Assembly (NCBI GenBank): GCA_030704615.1
Contig: CM060734.1
Coordinates: 60,530,042 to 60,594,041, forward strand
Direction of reading: 5' to 3'
Source of the DNA: Takakia lepidozioides
Taxonomy: Eukaryota > Streptophyta > Takakiopsida > Takakiales > Takakiaceae
DNA: 64,000 bases
Shown here: positions 10,430 through 20,400 of the stretch, one piece after another
Position numbering within the stretch: the first letter of the stretch is position 1
Layout of the letters: the number at the start of each line of letters is the position of its first letter
The notes under the pieces: generated by a model
The model's input: the letters and a program-made list of their open reading frames with translations, nothing else
The model's database searches: none
What the model was told of the DNA's origin: nothing
Position numbers and translations under genes: made by a program

Positions 10430-11224
10430 AAGCTGTGGAGGCCGGGACGCTTGCAACCATTATTGACGACATTGATGCAGGGAATTGGGGGGGCATATGA
10501 GTATGAAGAGGATACAACATCTAGTGATCCTCTTTCTCTAGATGCCAAACAGGCAATTATTCTGGAAAAGAAACAAGATCTGAATGTAACTTTCAAGTCC
10601 CTCCTCATTGAGGATGGAGTTATGGACATTCCATTGTGTCGCATGATTTTTATGTAGGTTGTTAGGCCCGCCCTTGCCAACGACATCCTAAAGCTTAGAG
10701 GAGACTTCCACTCTGGATACCATCCAGGAGCAGCCATGTTATATGTTTCTGTTGAGGGGATTGATGGATCTACTATAGATGTGGAATCATAGGCTTCAAG
10801 CATGGTATCCCTATATCAATGAAGTTCATGGGGCCAACTTGTCAAGACATGTCTGTGTGACAAGTTGGGTGCTCAATGCGGACATTGAAAATCGTGGTTC
10901 CCTCAGGTCCATCATGGATGGAGTGAATGTGTGAGTTTCCTTTCTATTCTTCATTTACTTTCATGTTCAATGTTGTCATGTTCTTGCTCAATGGATGTAC
11001 ATATACACATCTTCTTTCTAATGATCACATTTTATATGTGCAGGGCAACAGAGAGGGCATATGTTACTTCCAAATTTGTGCACTTGGTTTGCAAGGTCAA
11101 TATGATTGGCCTTACACTTGTCTCTGAATGGAAGAATGTATTGAGGAAAGAGCAATACGACGAATGCATCAAGAAAGCAGACAAGTTCGACATGCACTTC
11201 AACACTATCAAATTTCATCATTAG
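10430..11224 (+). pseudogene. Truncated second ParB-like copy
   Basis: A first segment (EAGTLATIIDDIDAGNWGG, then frame shift at a G7 run 10487-10493) continues through IEDGVMDIPLCRMIFM, TAG at 10656, VVRPALANDILKL and YVSVEGIDGSTIDVES to a TAG near 10790. It resumes as AWYPYINEVHG...HVCVTSWVLNADIENR up to a GTGAGT donor at about 10930. Intron 10930-11040 ends in TGTGCAG, and a last exon runs 11041-11224. Against copy 1 the DGNH segment is missing, so about 100 bp were deleted. The methyltransferase half is absent. The shared IPLCRM--M-VVRP core and exon border make common descent clear. Confidence 0.55.
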
Positions 11225-11320
11225 TAAGATCAACCCTTATAAGTATTGTGGCATGTTATGTACACACAGGGTGACTATCTTTATCTCATTAGTGTTTCAT
11301 TTCATTGGTGTTTCAAGTCT

Positions 11321-11390
11321 GAATGGGTAGTATAGTGGTATGAGCTAGGCTTGATACCCGATAGGTTGTGGGTTCCATCTCTGATGGACA
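11321..11390 (+). repeat. tRNA-derived SINE-like head
   Basis: The segment has a pol III A-box-like stretch (TAGTATAGTGGTATGAGC, as in a tRNA D arm) and, about 35 bases on, a B-box-like GTGGGTTCCATCTC. Arms pair poorly, so it is not a functional tRNA. A decayed tRNA or a SINE head are both possible. Confidence 0.35.
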
Positions 11391-11399
11391 TTATGTTTT

Positions 11400-11920
11400 T
11401 GTAAAATAAAAATGTTTCAGAAGATAGATATATAGATACTGCAAAACCTATTTAACAAGATTAAATGGGTGGTGGTTTGCACTCACCCATGTGGAATAAT
11501 AATACAATGAATATGGAATATTCCATATAGAATATTCTTATTCCATCCTTTGATATTTTGACTATGGACCCTAAGATTAGATGAATCACAATTTATTTTA
11601 TTTTTTGGGTACCCTTATTTAAGTGTTGTGCATATAAAATTGTTCCTATGCATATCTAAAATTTGTATGCACGCATACATTCCTCCATATGCATGCATTT
11701 GTGTGCGCATATAGTATAGGCTACCTCGTCTCTTCTAAACACCAAGCACCACAACGTTCAGCCCTACCATACATGCTCTTAGTTCAGAAAAAATGAAACC
11801 CACGACGCCCTTACACTTCAAAAGGAGACTCACTTCAAGCACAAAACTACCTATGATTCTTTGCCCTGCCCCCTATAAACCAAGAAAACAATTCAGCAGA
11901 TTCAGATACTTAGCTCTGTC
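11400..11920. other. AT-rich non-coding stretch
   Basis: I see no gene. It holds short AT repeats, for example GGAATATTCCATATAGAATATTC near 11513-11536 (split here: GGAATATTCC, then ATATAGAATATTC), which is locally palindromic. Confidence 0.4.
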
Positions 11921-11924
11921 TCTT

Positions 11925-12560
11925 GCATGAGTGCATAAGGAAGAAAGCCTACAAGCATCGCGTTCCACAACACCACATCTCGTTCAGCCATATTGTTGAA
12001 CACTCACTTGGCATCCTCAATGCACCCACATTTGGCATACATGTCCACCAGGGCAGGGTTCAGAATGTCCTCTGGTACAAATCCAGTTTTGACGATGTCA
12101 CCATGGACCTCTTTCCCCCTTTCCAGAGCTCCCAGCCTTGCACACGCATTACAAACAGTACAAACAAACGTGATGTGGTTGGGCTTCACCTTTCGCGCAA
12201 CAATTGCTCATAGGTCTCCAAAGCATTCCTACCACACCCATCCTTGGTAGATCCTGCCAACATTGTATTCCATGTGATCAAAGATCGGTGAGCATCCACA
12301 ATGCTCCCGCACTTAACATACATGTTGACTTGAGGGTGTTGAGTAGAATAACATTTGGCATGAATCCACTTTGGATAATGTTAGTGTGCACCTGATTCCA
12401 GCTTCCAGACCTTTCATCTTGATGCACTTAAGCAAGAGACAGACATACGTATCTGAATCTGCTAAAATGCCTCGTTGGTTTAAAGTCTGTAGAGCCCCTG
12501 TCAGTCTGCCTGCCTCACAAAGCACCTTCACATGCCCAACAGAAGAGGCATTGTGGACTC
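11925..12560 (-). pseudogene. PPR (PLS-class) protein relic
   Basis: The minus strand reads, from 12531 down, KVLCEAGRLTGALQTLNQRG...DSDTYVCLLLKCIK-KGLEAGI; after a frame break, KPNHITFVCTVCNACARLGA-ERGKEVHGDIVKTGF (12060-12189) and ALVDMYAKCGCIEDAK; then after an in-frame TGA VFNNMAERDVVLWNAM to 11925. These are textbook plant PPR repeats (S, L and P types). Such proteins bind organelle RNA in plastids or mitochondria for editing and processing. Frame breaks and the TGA after K show it is dead. No E or DYW part follows here. A DYW-type relic sits at the far end of the window on the other strand and is not obviously the same copy. Confidence 0.8.
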
Positions 12561-12581
12561 CCTCTCTTGATCCTCTTTAGG

Positions 12582-13790
12582 GCCGATTCTGATAAGAGGA
12601 AAAAACAGGGTGAAATGTGTTGAAGAAGGTACCTTCATTAGCAGTACCTGATTTTATCAAATGAGCCGCTGGTGCTGAGGCTTCCAGTTCACCATCTACC
12701 CATGCAGGTTTTGTGTAGCTATCTTTCCACAGGGAATCATAGGTAATTTGGAGCTTGAAATTTGGCCCTCTTGGATGAATCTGGACCCACACTCTATCCC
12801 TACTCCTTCAACTATCCAGACCTCTACACTAATCATGCATACATCCTTGCCTTTGCTAGCAGCTGACAATGACAGCCTAGAATTGTTCCAGCAAACACCC
12901 CAACCCTACTGACTTAGAGGCTGTAGTGTCCAAATCCATGTCTGTTTCCAGAAAATTGTCTGATGAAAATGAAGTTAGGCAGAAAACTTCCCTAGACTTG
13001 TTTCCAGTCTGTGACATGGGGGAGGACATCATGGATGAGGTCCCTCAAGGGTCTACCCACTCTCGGCACCAGACTGAAATTTAAACTCAGGGCAGGAATC
13101 CTACCTTTGAATAGCAAACAGAAACAGAGAGGAAAGGGAGAGTGCAATTGCACCCATCTCTTACCTGTTTTTAAATACTTTCCTGTTGTCACATTGGCAG
13201 TATCATGTCAAAGTCACTCCAAACAAGATTCACTCAACCAGCTAACTTGCAGAATTCAACATGGAAATTTAGGGCAGATTCTGATAAGAAGGAAAAACAG
13301 GGTGAAATGTGTTGAAGAAGGTGCCTTCATTAGCAGTGCCTGATTTTATCCATTGTGCCGCTGTTGCTGCGGCTTCCAGTTGACCATATGTTTCTTGTAG
13401 CTAGCTATCCTCCACAGAGAATCATAGGTAATCTGGAGCTTGAAGTCCGGGCCTCTTGGATGAATCTGGACCCACAATCTATCCCTGCACTCCTTCAGCT
13501 ATCCCTGCCTGTGTACAAATCGTGAATACATCCTCAGCCTTGCTGCAGCTAGCAGCTGAAGCAACTGACACTGACGCCCTAACCCTACCTACATTAACAT
13601 GTCAAAATCACTCCAAAACCACAATAGATCCACCAACGAGCTTCTCCTAATCTATGTTATCTATTTTTGGATATTTTCCTGCTACCACATTGGCAGTAAC
13701 TTGTCAAAGTCACTCCTAACCACCACAGATCCACCCAACGAGCTAACTTAGAGAATTCAATATACATCTCAGGGCCGAGTTTGATGAGAG
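12582..13790. repeat. Tandem array of ~500-690-bp units
   Basis: The motif GGGC(C)GA-T-TGATAAGAGG-AAAAACAGG begins units at about 12582, 13271 and 13773. Units 1 and 2 share long blocks (GTGAAATGTGTTGAAGAAGGT, CTTCCAGTT, CTTGGATGAATCTGGACCCA). The spacer CACATTGGCAGTA--TGTCAA at about 13190 and 13690 is also repeated. A fourth, distant copy of the start lies at about 43872. No intact reading frame is present. Confidence 0.6.
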
Positions 13791-14080
13791 GGTAAAACAG
13801 GCAAAAATAGGTCGAAGAAGAAGGTGCCCTCACCACATTGTCGACCTTGACCTTGTATCATGACCCATGGAGGATTTGACAGACCATCAACCCAAAGAAC
13901 TTCTTGTGTGTGTTGCTTGTGTCTGTAGTCAGGAACTGTCGGATTGGTTTGTGGTCAGTGCCTATGACCATACGTTGCTGGTCCCAAGATTGTCCATTAT
14001 TGCCACTTGACAAACAAGTATTTGATAGTATCCCAGAATAACTGTGATTGTTCATAGGGCTCTGGGTGCACACAAACATT
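13790..14080 (-). pseudogene. Retroelement RNase H-like remnant
   Basis: The minus frame includes RMVIGTDHKPIRQFLTT, then a stop, then YKVKVDNVV. TDH-PI/L is typical of the RNase H of Ty3/gypsy polyproteins, and the K-KVDNVV segment resembles the stretch just before ADALSR. The remnant is short and broken. The same tract recurs at about 43872-44030 without the TDHKP segment. Confidence 0.4.
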
Positions 14081-15600
14081 CTGATTGGTTCGACTTTGAA
14101 ACCCTATAATTTTGTGTGAAATTCATGAAATCAAATAGATCTTAGTTTGTGAGTTGCCCCATATGTGGAACACCTTATGAATCTTACCCGGGATAAAAAT
14201 GACAAAATTCACCATTAGATTTTTCACCATCGTTACGTGAACGGTCATAGGCCAACATACCCTAAAGAATACAAGTTCTGAGATGGTTCAAATGTCATAG
14301 TCACTGTTGAAATTATGGTCTCAACATCAATCCACTGTGTATCACTGAAATCATATTTGAACCAATTTGAACTTCAGGTGACCTCTACCTTTAGAGAACC
14401 AATTCAAAAACATCATAATCGAAGGACCCCCAGATTTGGGTAGAGCAGGCTTATTCATCAAATAAGCCTAATGAATGAATGAAGTTTTGAGAAGATTTCA
14501 TCCCGATGGATTAGAGTTGGATGAAATATGAGAAACTTCACAAGGATGGATATATTATACTGTAGGTAAAACTCTTTATTACATTAATTTTTTAAGTAAA
14601 CTCTGGATTTTTTGTGACCCTTTTTTTAAAAACACTGGGTGAAAGGAGATATTGTCCTACCATATTTTCTAAGTAAATTTTTTATAAAATTTACCTCAAG
14701 AAAATAAACTACACCCTATATTTGTTCTCACGTGGTTTTGAAAATACGGGGATTGACCCCCCCAAGACGCCCCGCTCCTCGTGCCTTACCCGGCGTAAAG
14801 AAACATCAAAAAGTTTCTTTAAGTCTGGACGGCTCAGGTTTAATGTAATGGACGGTTCAGATTGGTGAAAGCTGAGGTGGTTGTTTCTGTGGGGTTGTAC
14901 TGAATTGGAGAAAATTATCGAGCTCCAATATTGAAATGTTAATAGAGCTGCAAGGGCTCGACTTGAGTGGTTGCATGAGGTTGGAGAGTAACTTACCAGT
15001 ATCAGCTGATATGCCTACAAGTGCGAATTGTCAGAACCTGAAATAGTCTGACGACAAAATCACAAAATTCTGGAAAATGGTTGAGAAACATTATAAAACC
15101 TTTGGACATGGACCACATCAGAGGGTGATTCATAACCTTGGATAACAGTTGGTATCATGTCACACTTGCACATGGAAATCATTTAGTGGAAGTTCAAATT
15201 TTTTCCAATCGCGCATTACAGTAGCACATCCCCTGGAGAACATGGTTGAGTGTTGACTCTATTGGCAAGTGATGGTTGTCAAAGTGCACGTCATGAGGAG
15301 TGGGTGGAATCTGATACTAGTTTATGTATTAGTCGAAGGCTTTAGAATCCGAGCCTCTTCTCTTGGTGCAGATAGAGTAGAAGCAACATTATTGAAAATT
15401 GACCGCCAAACAATGTGATTTGGTGCTAATAGGTTTTCCTTCACAAAAAACTGAGTGAGAGTCACAAGGGTTGCAGGTTAAAAAGCTTGATTTTAGATTC
15501 AAAATACTCATCGAGCTTGCGGCTGAACCTGGAGTTAGCCTTGGCAGGGGAGGTCTGGAGTAATCAAAGTGATAAAATGTGAATGCAATCACTTCATGTT
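14080..15600. other. Non-coding region with one member of a dispersed repeat
   Basis: I see no gene. At 14730-14805 the sequence ATACGGGGATTGACCCCCC ... GCTCCTCGTGCCTTACCC is the reverse complement of sequence flanking the large LTR element (29855-29880 and 43165-43200), marking a dispersed repeat family. Confidence 0.4.
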
Positions 15601-15604
15601 TCAA

Positions 15605-15830
15605 CCAGTGTGCGGGTCCTGCCTTTTTAAGGAACCCGTCGGGTCCGGGTTCGGGTTTTTTTTTTGAGCCAAGTCCGGGTCTGGATCCGGGTTTTTGAAA
15701 TTTGGAAAATCCGGGTCCAGGGTTCGGGTCCGGGTTTGTCAACACGGACTCGGGTTAGGGTCCGGGTAGTTGTTGGGAAATATTAGCGGGTTCACCGGTT
15801 CGGATCCGGGTAATAAGATTAATTAGGGAT
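15605..15830. repeat. GGGTCCGGGTT-rich segment (possible hAT-type relic)
   Basis: Repeated CGGGTCCGGGTTCGGGT units with a T9 run. The composition parallels the GGTTCCGGTTCC-rich element at 57962-58771. It begins near CAGTGTGCGGGTCC, but no matching right terminus was found, so it may be a truncated relative. An overlapping minus-strand ORF rich in Pro and Gly is a product of this repeat. Confidence 0.4.
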
Positions 15831-15939
15831 AAAATTGCTTTTGGCTGGAAAAAACTTTAAGTCCTAATAATGAATTTTAGAGGTAGGGTTCTTAACCCTG
15901 TGAGTTCTTTCTCATCTCCTTTCAGGAAGCTTCAAATGA

Positions 15940-16035
15940 CTCTCACTGACTACGGTGTGTGTGCCTTACGGCGTAATCAGGGGTTTTAATTTTTTTCCCC
16001 GAAATAAACTTAATAAAATTAATTCAGGGTTCCAC
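15940..16035 (+). repeat. Dispersed repeat, copy 1 (CTGACTACGGTGT...)
   Basis: CACTGACTACGGTGTGTG-CCTTACGGCGTAA, then GGGGTTTTAATTTTTTTCCCCGA matches the segment at about 19655-19715 closely. A (TA)n run follows at 16061-16072. The unit may be a transposon end, but boundaries are not resolved. Confidence 0.55.
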
Positions 16036-16435
16036 CCCTGATTCAACCTACAAAGAATATATATATATATATAAGAGACATTCCTTCAAAATATACCATG
16101 AATATGTATTGCTCATTTAACACAAGAATTAAAATAGAAGTTTGAGTTCCATTTTCCATTCGTCAATATCAGTTCTTTAAACATGTTAAGAATAGTAATA
16201 TGCCTCGAGGCTCATAGATCACTATAGCATGGATGTGTGGGATCTGGCCTAATAATATGACTCCTCCTTTGGGAGGTGTAAATTATGGTCCCTTAAGGCA
16301 CAACTTTGTGAAGGGGCTGAAAATCCATGAGCAGTGAGCAACATAATTTCGATTAGTTGGAATTTCCGAATTACAAGGTGAAGTGAAAGTGGAATTGCAA
16401 GGCAAAAATGTGACTAGAGTGGAGTAGGTAGAGGA

Positions 16436-16542
16436 GCTGCTAGGCCACTGTGGATTCCAGCTTAGAAACCTCCCCTCATCAGCCTCCCTGAATTTGGAGG
16501 GGAGGCTAACAAACTGGAATCCACAGTGGCTGAGCTACAACT
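16436..16542 (+). ncRNA. Strong hairpin, possible pre-miRNA or small inverted-repeat element
   Basis: GCCACTGTGGATTCCAG at 16444-16460 pairs perfectly with CTGGAATCCACAGTGGC at 16514-16530. After an 8/8 internal loop, CCTCCCCTC at about 16469-16477 pairs with GAGGGGAGG (16497-16505). The terminal loop is about 19 bases. Arms of about 35 bp around one short loop would suit a plant miRNA precursor, but a foldback transposon relic would look the same. Confidence 0.35.
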
Positions 16543-16891
16543 GTTTGATCTCTTTTACATTTTCGTCCAGCGCTCTAAATAAATAAAAGTTAAAGAAAAC
16601 AAAAGTTAAACAAAAGCCAAACAATTGTGTATGAAAATAGTTGAAGATGCCAAAGGAACGAGAAGGAAATGAAGTTGAAAGTCTCATAGAGAATATACAT
16701 GCATCGCCCAAAAGGCCAATGGCCAGCTTCACAACTTGCACAAACAACACGCGAAATCATATCTTAATAGTAATTACATGTAGAGCTTTATACAGTATTA
16801 ATAACTTCATAATACACAAATCGTGATCCCAACGATTAGACGTGTTACGTACAAGCAAGGTGGTTCCTGCACATAAACTTATCAATCGGAA

Positions 16892-19039
16892 TTACAAGGT
16901 GTTACATTGCACAGCAACGATTCCGACCTGCTTGTTTACAACATCATACACGAACTGGTGATCTTGCTGCTGGATGTTACCGATGATGCCGAAGCTCTGG
17001 CCGCTCGCCATGGCCAGGCAGATGATTGTGTTAGCATTGTCCACAAACACAAATGTGTTCTCAACGGGTGAAGTGTAATCAACGTTGGCGAAGTGCACAA
17101 CCAAAGTTGGGAAGGTAGGATTGGACACTTGAGCAACATTATAGCATAAGTCCAGTTGGTAGGGAGATCCATCAGTAATTGGATAGGTGATTGCACCCTG
17201 GAAGGCCTGAAGACATAACAACAGTAATACACATTAGGTCAGTTTATTAAGACGATAAGACTTGGATGTGATTGTCCCATGAGAAACAAGGGGCCGCGAG
17301 GTATCGTCTACTGACTAGTTACGAAGGCTAGAGCATTGTCCTGCAACTTCCAAGCTGAGCTGATATTGTCCTGATCTTAGAAACTGTTTGACAAGACTAA
17401 CCTGCTTTACGAGGTCATAAGCCGTTTGAGGCAAGTAGGTGAGTGTGGTTCCAGAATCAAGAATAACGCCACCATTTCCCGAAGAATCGATGTCAAAGGT
17501 GCAAGCTGGGATACTCAAATCTTGCCCTCCTACACTAATGCCATTCACCCCCACGTAGTAAAATGTTGGATTGTTAGGATTGGAGATCAGAGGGGTATAT
17601 TGGATGCCTGATGAAGGTGTCACATCTCCGAAGAATATGGGACTGGTTGTCGTTGTGGCGCTGGTCAAGCTAACCAAACAGTAAGAGAAAATGTTGGTTA
17701 TGCTTGAGCTCAGCTGGGAGGGGAGAGAAAGAGGGCCCTGTCCTAGACCCACAAGTCCTCCAACGCCGGAAAAAGTCCCCTGGTTGGTATGCCCACACCC
17801 GAAGGCAACCTTGGGGATTCCAGTGCTGCCCAGGGTGACCGTCTCATAAGCCCAAGTCCCCAACAGTGCTGGACTGGTCTCCATATGAATACGTGTACTG
17901 GCAGTAGGATCCACATGCTGGAGAAGGAAGGTCCTAGAGACAATCACATGGCATTTCCAGGTGTAAGTACAGCCTGGTTGAGCAAAAAGTCTAGCTCGCT
18001 AATTAGATGTTTGGCGAATTTGGATTGGAAATCGCATTTGGTTATTAACTACCATGCATCCCCACCTCTCTGTGGAGCCCGCATTGCATATTGCCGTTGA
18101 ATTACAAATGACAACCAAGCAAGTTAACAAGTTGGAATTGTAGACTTTTTTCTTGGAACGTCAAATACGATACTTAGCTATATCGAGGCTATACCTGGCA
18201 TAGATTGTTGCTGCAACCCACTCCTTTGTATGTCTTTGATTTCTTAGGCGCAAACTTTGGGCCAGTTTGTTGGTAGCACGATGTGCAAGGCAGACACTGA
18301 ACCCACACCAGATCACTTCCAGTGTCTACAATTGCAGAAACATTTTGTGGAGGGGTACCGAGGGAGATCTCCATCACATACTCTCCGTTACCAGCTGATA
18401 CCGGACTTTGCAGACCTGTTACAGTGGCCTTGATGTTGCGTGCAATGTTGTCCCTGCGCTCGATACTTTCTTCACAGCGTCAACAATCCTTTCTGAAAAT
18501 GGTTTGGGTGTTGACGGGCTAAGTGGTGACGATGGATGATCTTTGTGGATCAGCTCACCTTGAATGACCTGAAAAATTAACAGACGCATGTTCGAAGGCG
18601 ACAATATGAGTTGCAATATTAAATTGATCTGGATGTCACGGGCATGTCATCCAGCAAGGTTCTTAGGAAATTAAGAGTGTCCATCCAAAATGTTTTATGC
18701 TTTTGGACCAGATCATATGACAAGAGCAGTTGTCCACCTTGGAAAGCACGTACACCCTTCAGGGGAGTCTCTCTCAAAAGTGATATCAATTGTTAAGGAG
18801 GAGGTCTCTCGTTCGCCGGGAGATTCACCAAAGGTTATACAAATGAGAATGGCAAGTCGTTCTCAATCACTTACAATGGCTTTGTTGTTGGTATGCTTTA
18901 CGTAATTATCTCCCTTGTGAAGTAGGCCTCTCCTTGAAAGGTCGATAGGCATTGCTCCCATTTCAAGCGCAACACAACATTGAGCAGTCACTAAACATGC
19001 AAGGAGCACCGTGAACAAAGTTCCATTAAGCGACGCCAT
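16892..19039 (-). CDS. Aspartic protease, CDR1/nepenthesin-like (family A1), two frame breaks
   Basis: There are four exons on the minus strand: 19039-18902, 18568-18195, 17933-17402 and 17206-16892, all with GT-AG borders. Exon 1 gives a 46-residue start with a hydrophobic signal peptide (TLFTVLLACLVTAQCCVA), so the product is probably secretory. Exon 2 has GELIHKDHPSSPLSP, like the propeptide of CDR1-type enzymes, and the first catalytic motif VDTGSDLVWVQC. Exon 3 has the Cys-rich nepenthesin-type insert and the second catalytic motif ILDSGTTLTYL. Exon 4 has the C-terminal lobe ending VAVQCNTL. The total of about 450 residues is normal for the family. The frame breaks once near 18465-18472 and once at a C4 run (17858-17861). 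Either it is a young pseudogene or the consensus has homopolymer errors. Intron 1 holds a transposase fragment. Confidence 0.85.
18665..18890 (+). pseudogene. MULE-type zinc-finger fragment inside intron 1 of the protease
   Basis: The plus frame reads ECPSKMFYAF-PDHMTRAVVHLGKHVHPSGES...IVKEEVSRSPGDSP. It aligns with the finger region of the transposase pseudogene at 8680-8890 (GARMYYV---TRVAVHVGFHNHP...IQEHV). It fills most of the 333-bp intron 18569-18901, opposite in direction to the host gene. The splice sites appear intact, so the insertion need not disrupt splicing. Confidence 0.55.
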
Positions 19040-19639
19040 GTTGCTTTTTCCCCTCCGTTGGGTTTCTTGGACGATCAAGTGCAGGGAGAAGAGAAATTTC
19101 TATAAGGAACCGAGACGCTCTGGAAGAGTAGTACTGAATTATGACTCTTTGGATCGTCTCTCTTGCTATCACGCCCCTTTAGTCTTATACAACAGTGACC
19201 CTCGTAAAGAAAGCAAATGCGAGACTAGATTACTTCCCGCACTCAAGAAACTGGATCTAAGCAGCTCAAACTGCCAGGCTGCAGTGACTAGGATGTGAAA
19301 TGAGAATCCAAGGCCCAATTTATGCAATCTAATAGACAGTTTCCAGATTCTGTGAAGTGTGTACAAAGAGTCCATGTTGCCGCCTCCTTGTGTTGTGGTC
19401 AGCTACCGAAGACGGCGTCAAGTTATGTGCTCCACAATGAGTCCACACCTATGCAACCATGACGCCGCCCAATATCGCAACAAGTTTGTAATGTTTTAAT
19501 TTTGTCTACTATATAAAGTTCTGCAGTGATGATTTTATAGGTTTTGCCGTAATACTATTGTAATAATCATTTGTCTCTTAGTAAAACCCTTGCCAACAAT
19601 TATAGATACATAGATACAGAATTATAGATGCAGGGTTTT

Positions 19640-19730
19640 GGCTCCCTCCACACTGACTACGGTGTATAACCCTTATGGTGTAACTTGGGGTTTTATTTTT
19701 TTCCCCGATTTTATGATAAAAAATGACTTT
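19640..19730 (+). repeat. Dispersed repeat, copy 2 (CTGACTACGGTGT...)
   Basis: CACACTGACTACGGTGTATA, CCTTATGGTGTAA and GGGGTTTTATTTTTTTCCCC match the copy at 15940-16035. The surroundings (19090-19640 and 19730-20330) show no gene that I can support. Confidence 0.55.
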
Positions 19731-20340
19731 AAAAAAAAGATCATTCTTATATTTAGATATTCTGCTTTGTGTGACCCTAAAAAGTGGCCCAGCTTCTTTT
19801 GTGGAAATAATGTTGGAACGGGTAGTCAGCACCATTAAGTATAGCTGTCAGTTTCACATTGGTGCTGCCCAAATACTGGGATAAGAATGTTAGAAAAATA
19901 TGAACGTGTTGCCGAAGCAAGTCTATTTTATGGTGTCACTTGACCATGACGGGAGTAGCCTTCATTACATCCAACATGTGGGGTGATTGCTGCCTGAAGT
20001 CCATTTTTTGACGTCACTGCGTCATTTTTCCTGTACATTGGCTTTGGTCCACTTGATCCTACATTTTCTCAAATTTTCAAAAAGATGTATTTTTGTGATT
20101 ATAGTCAAGCTTAGATCACATCACCGAGGGCATGTGGCGGCATATATCCTCCATAACATCTTTCCCTCTCCCATTTGAAATGACAATATACAATAGACGT
20201 TCCACATTGTATAGTGCAAGTGAATCCATTTTTTTGGCAATTTTTTACTATCTTTATTTTCTTACCTTATGTACTTTTATGTAGGGCACATTTTGCACTT
20301 TTGGTCCACTCTTCATTGCAACTACTTAGAACTACCTGTG

Positions 20341-20400
20341 GTTTGAACCTAATACCATTAGTTAGGCGGCTTGCGCCCATACAACTAAGCTAGGTTCGCG
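20341..20400 (-). repeat. tRNA-derived SINE-like head
   Basis: The minus strand has an A-box-like TAGCTTAGTTGTATGGGC and, about 30 bases later, AGGTTCAAACC, a good B box. Stem pairing is poor, so a SINE or a decayed tRNA is more likely than a working gene. Confidence 0.4.

Noticed and set aside
15389-15745. 118-codon minus-strand ORF rich in Pro/Gly
   Set aside because: Encoded by the GGGTCCGGGTT repeat; no coding signal outside the repeat.
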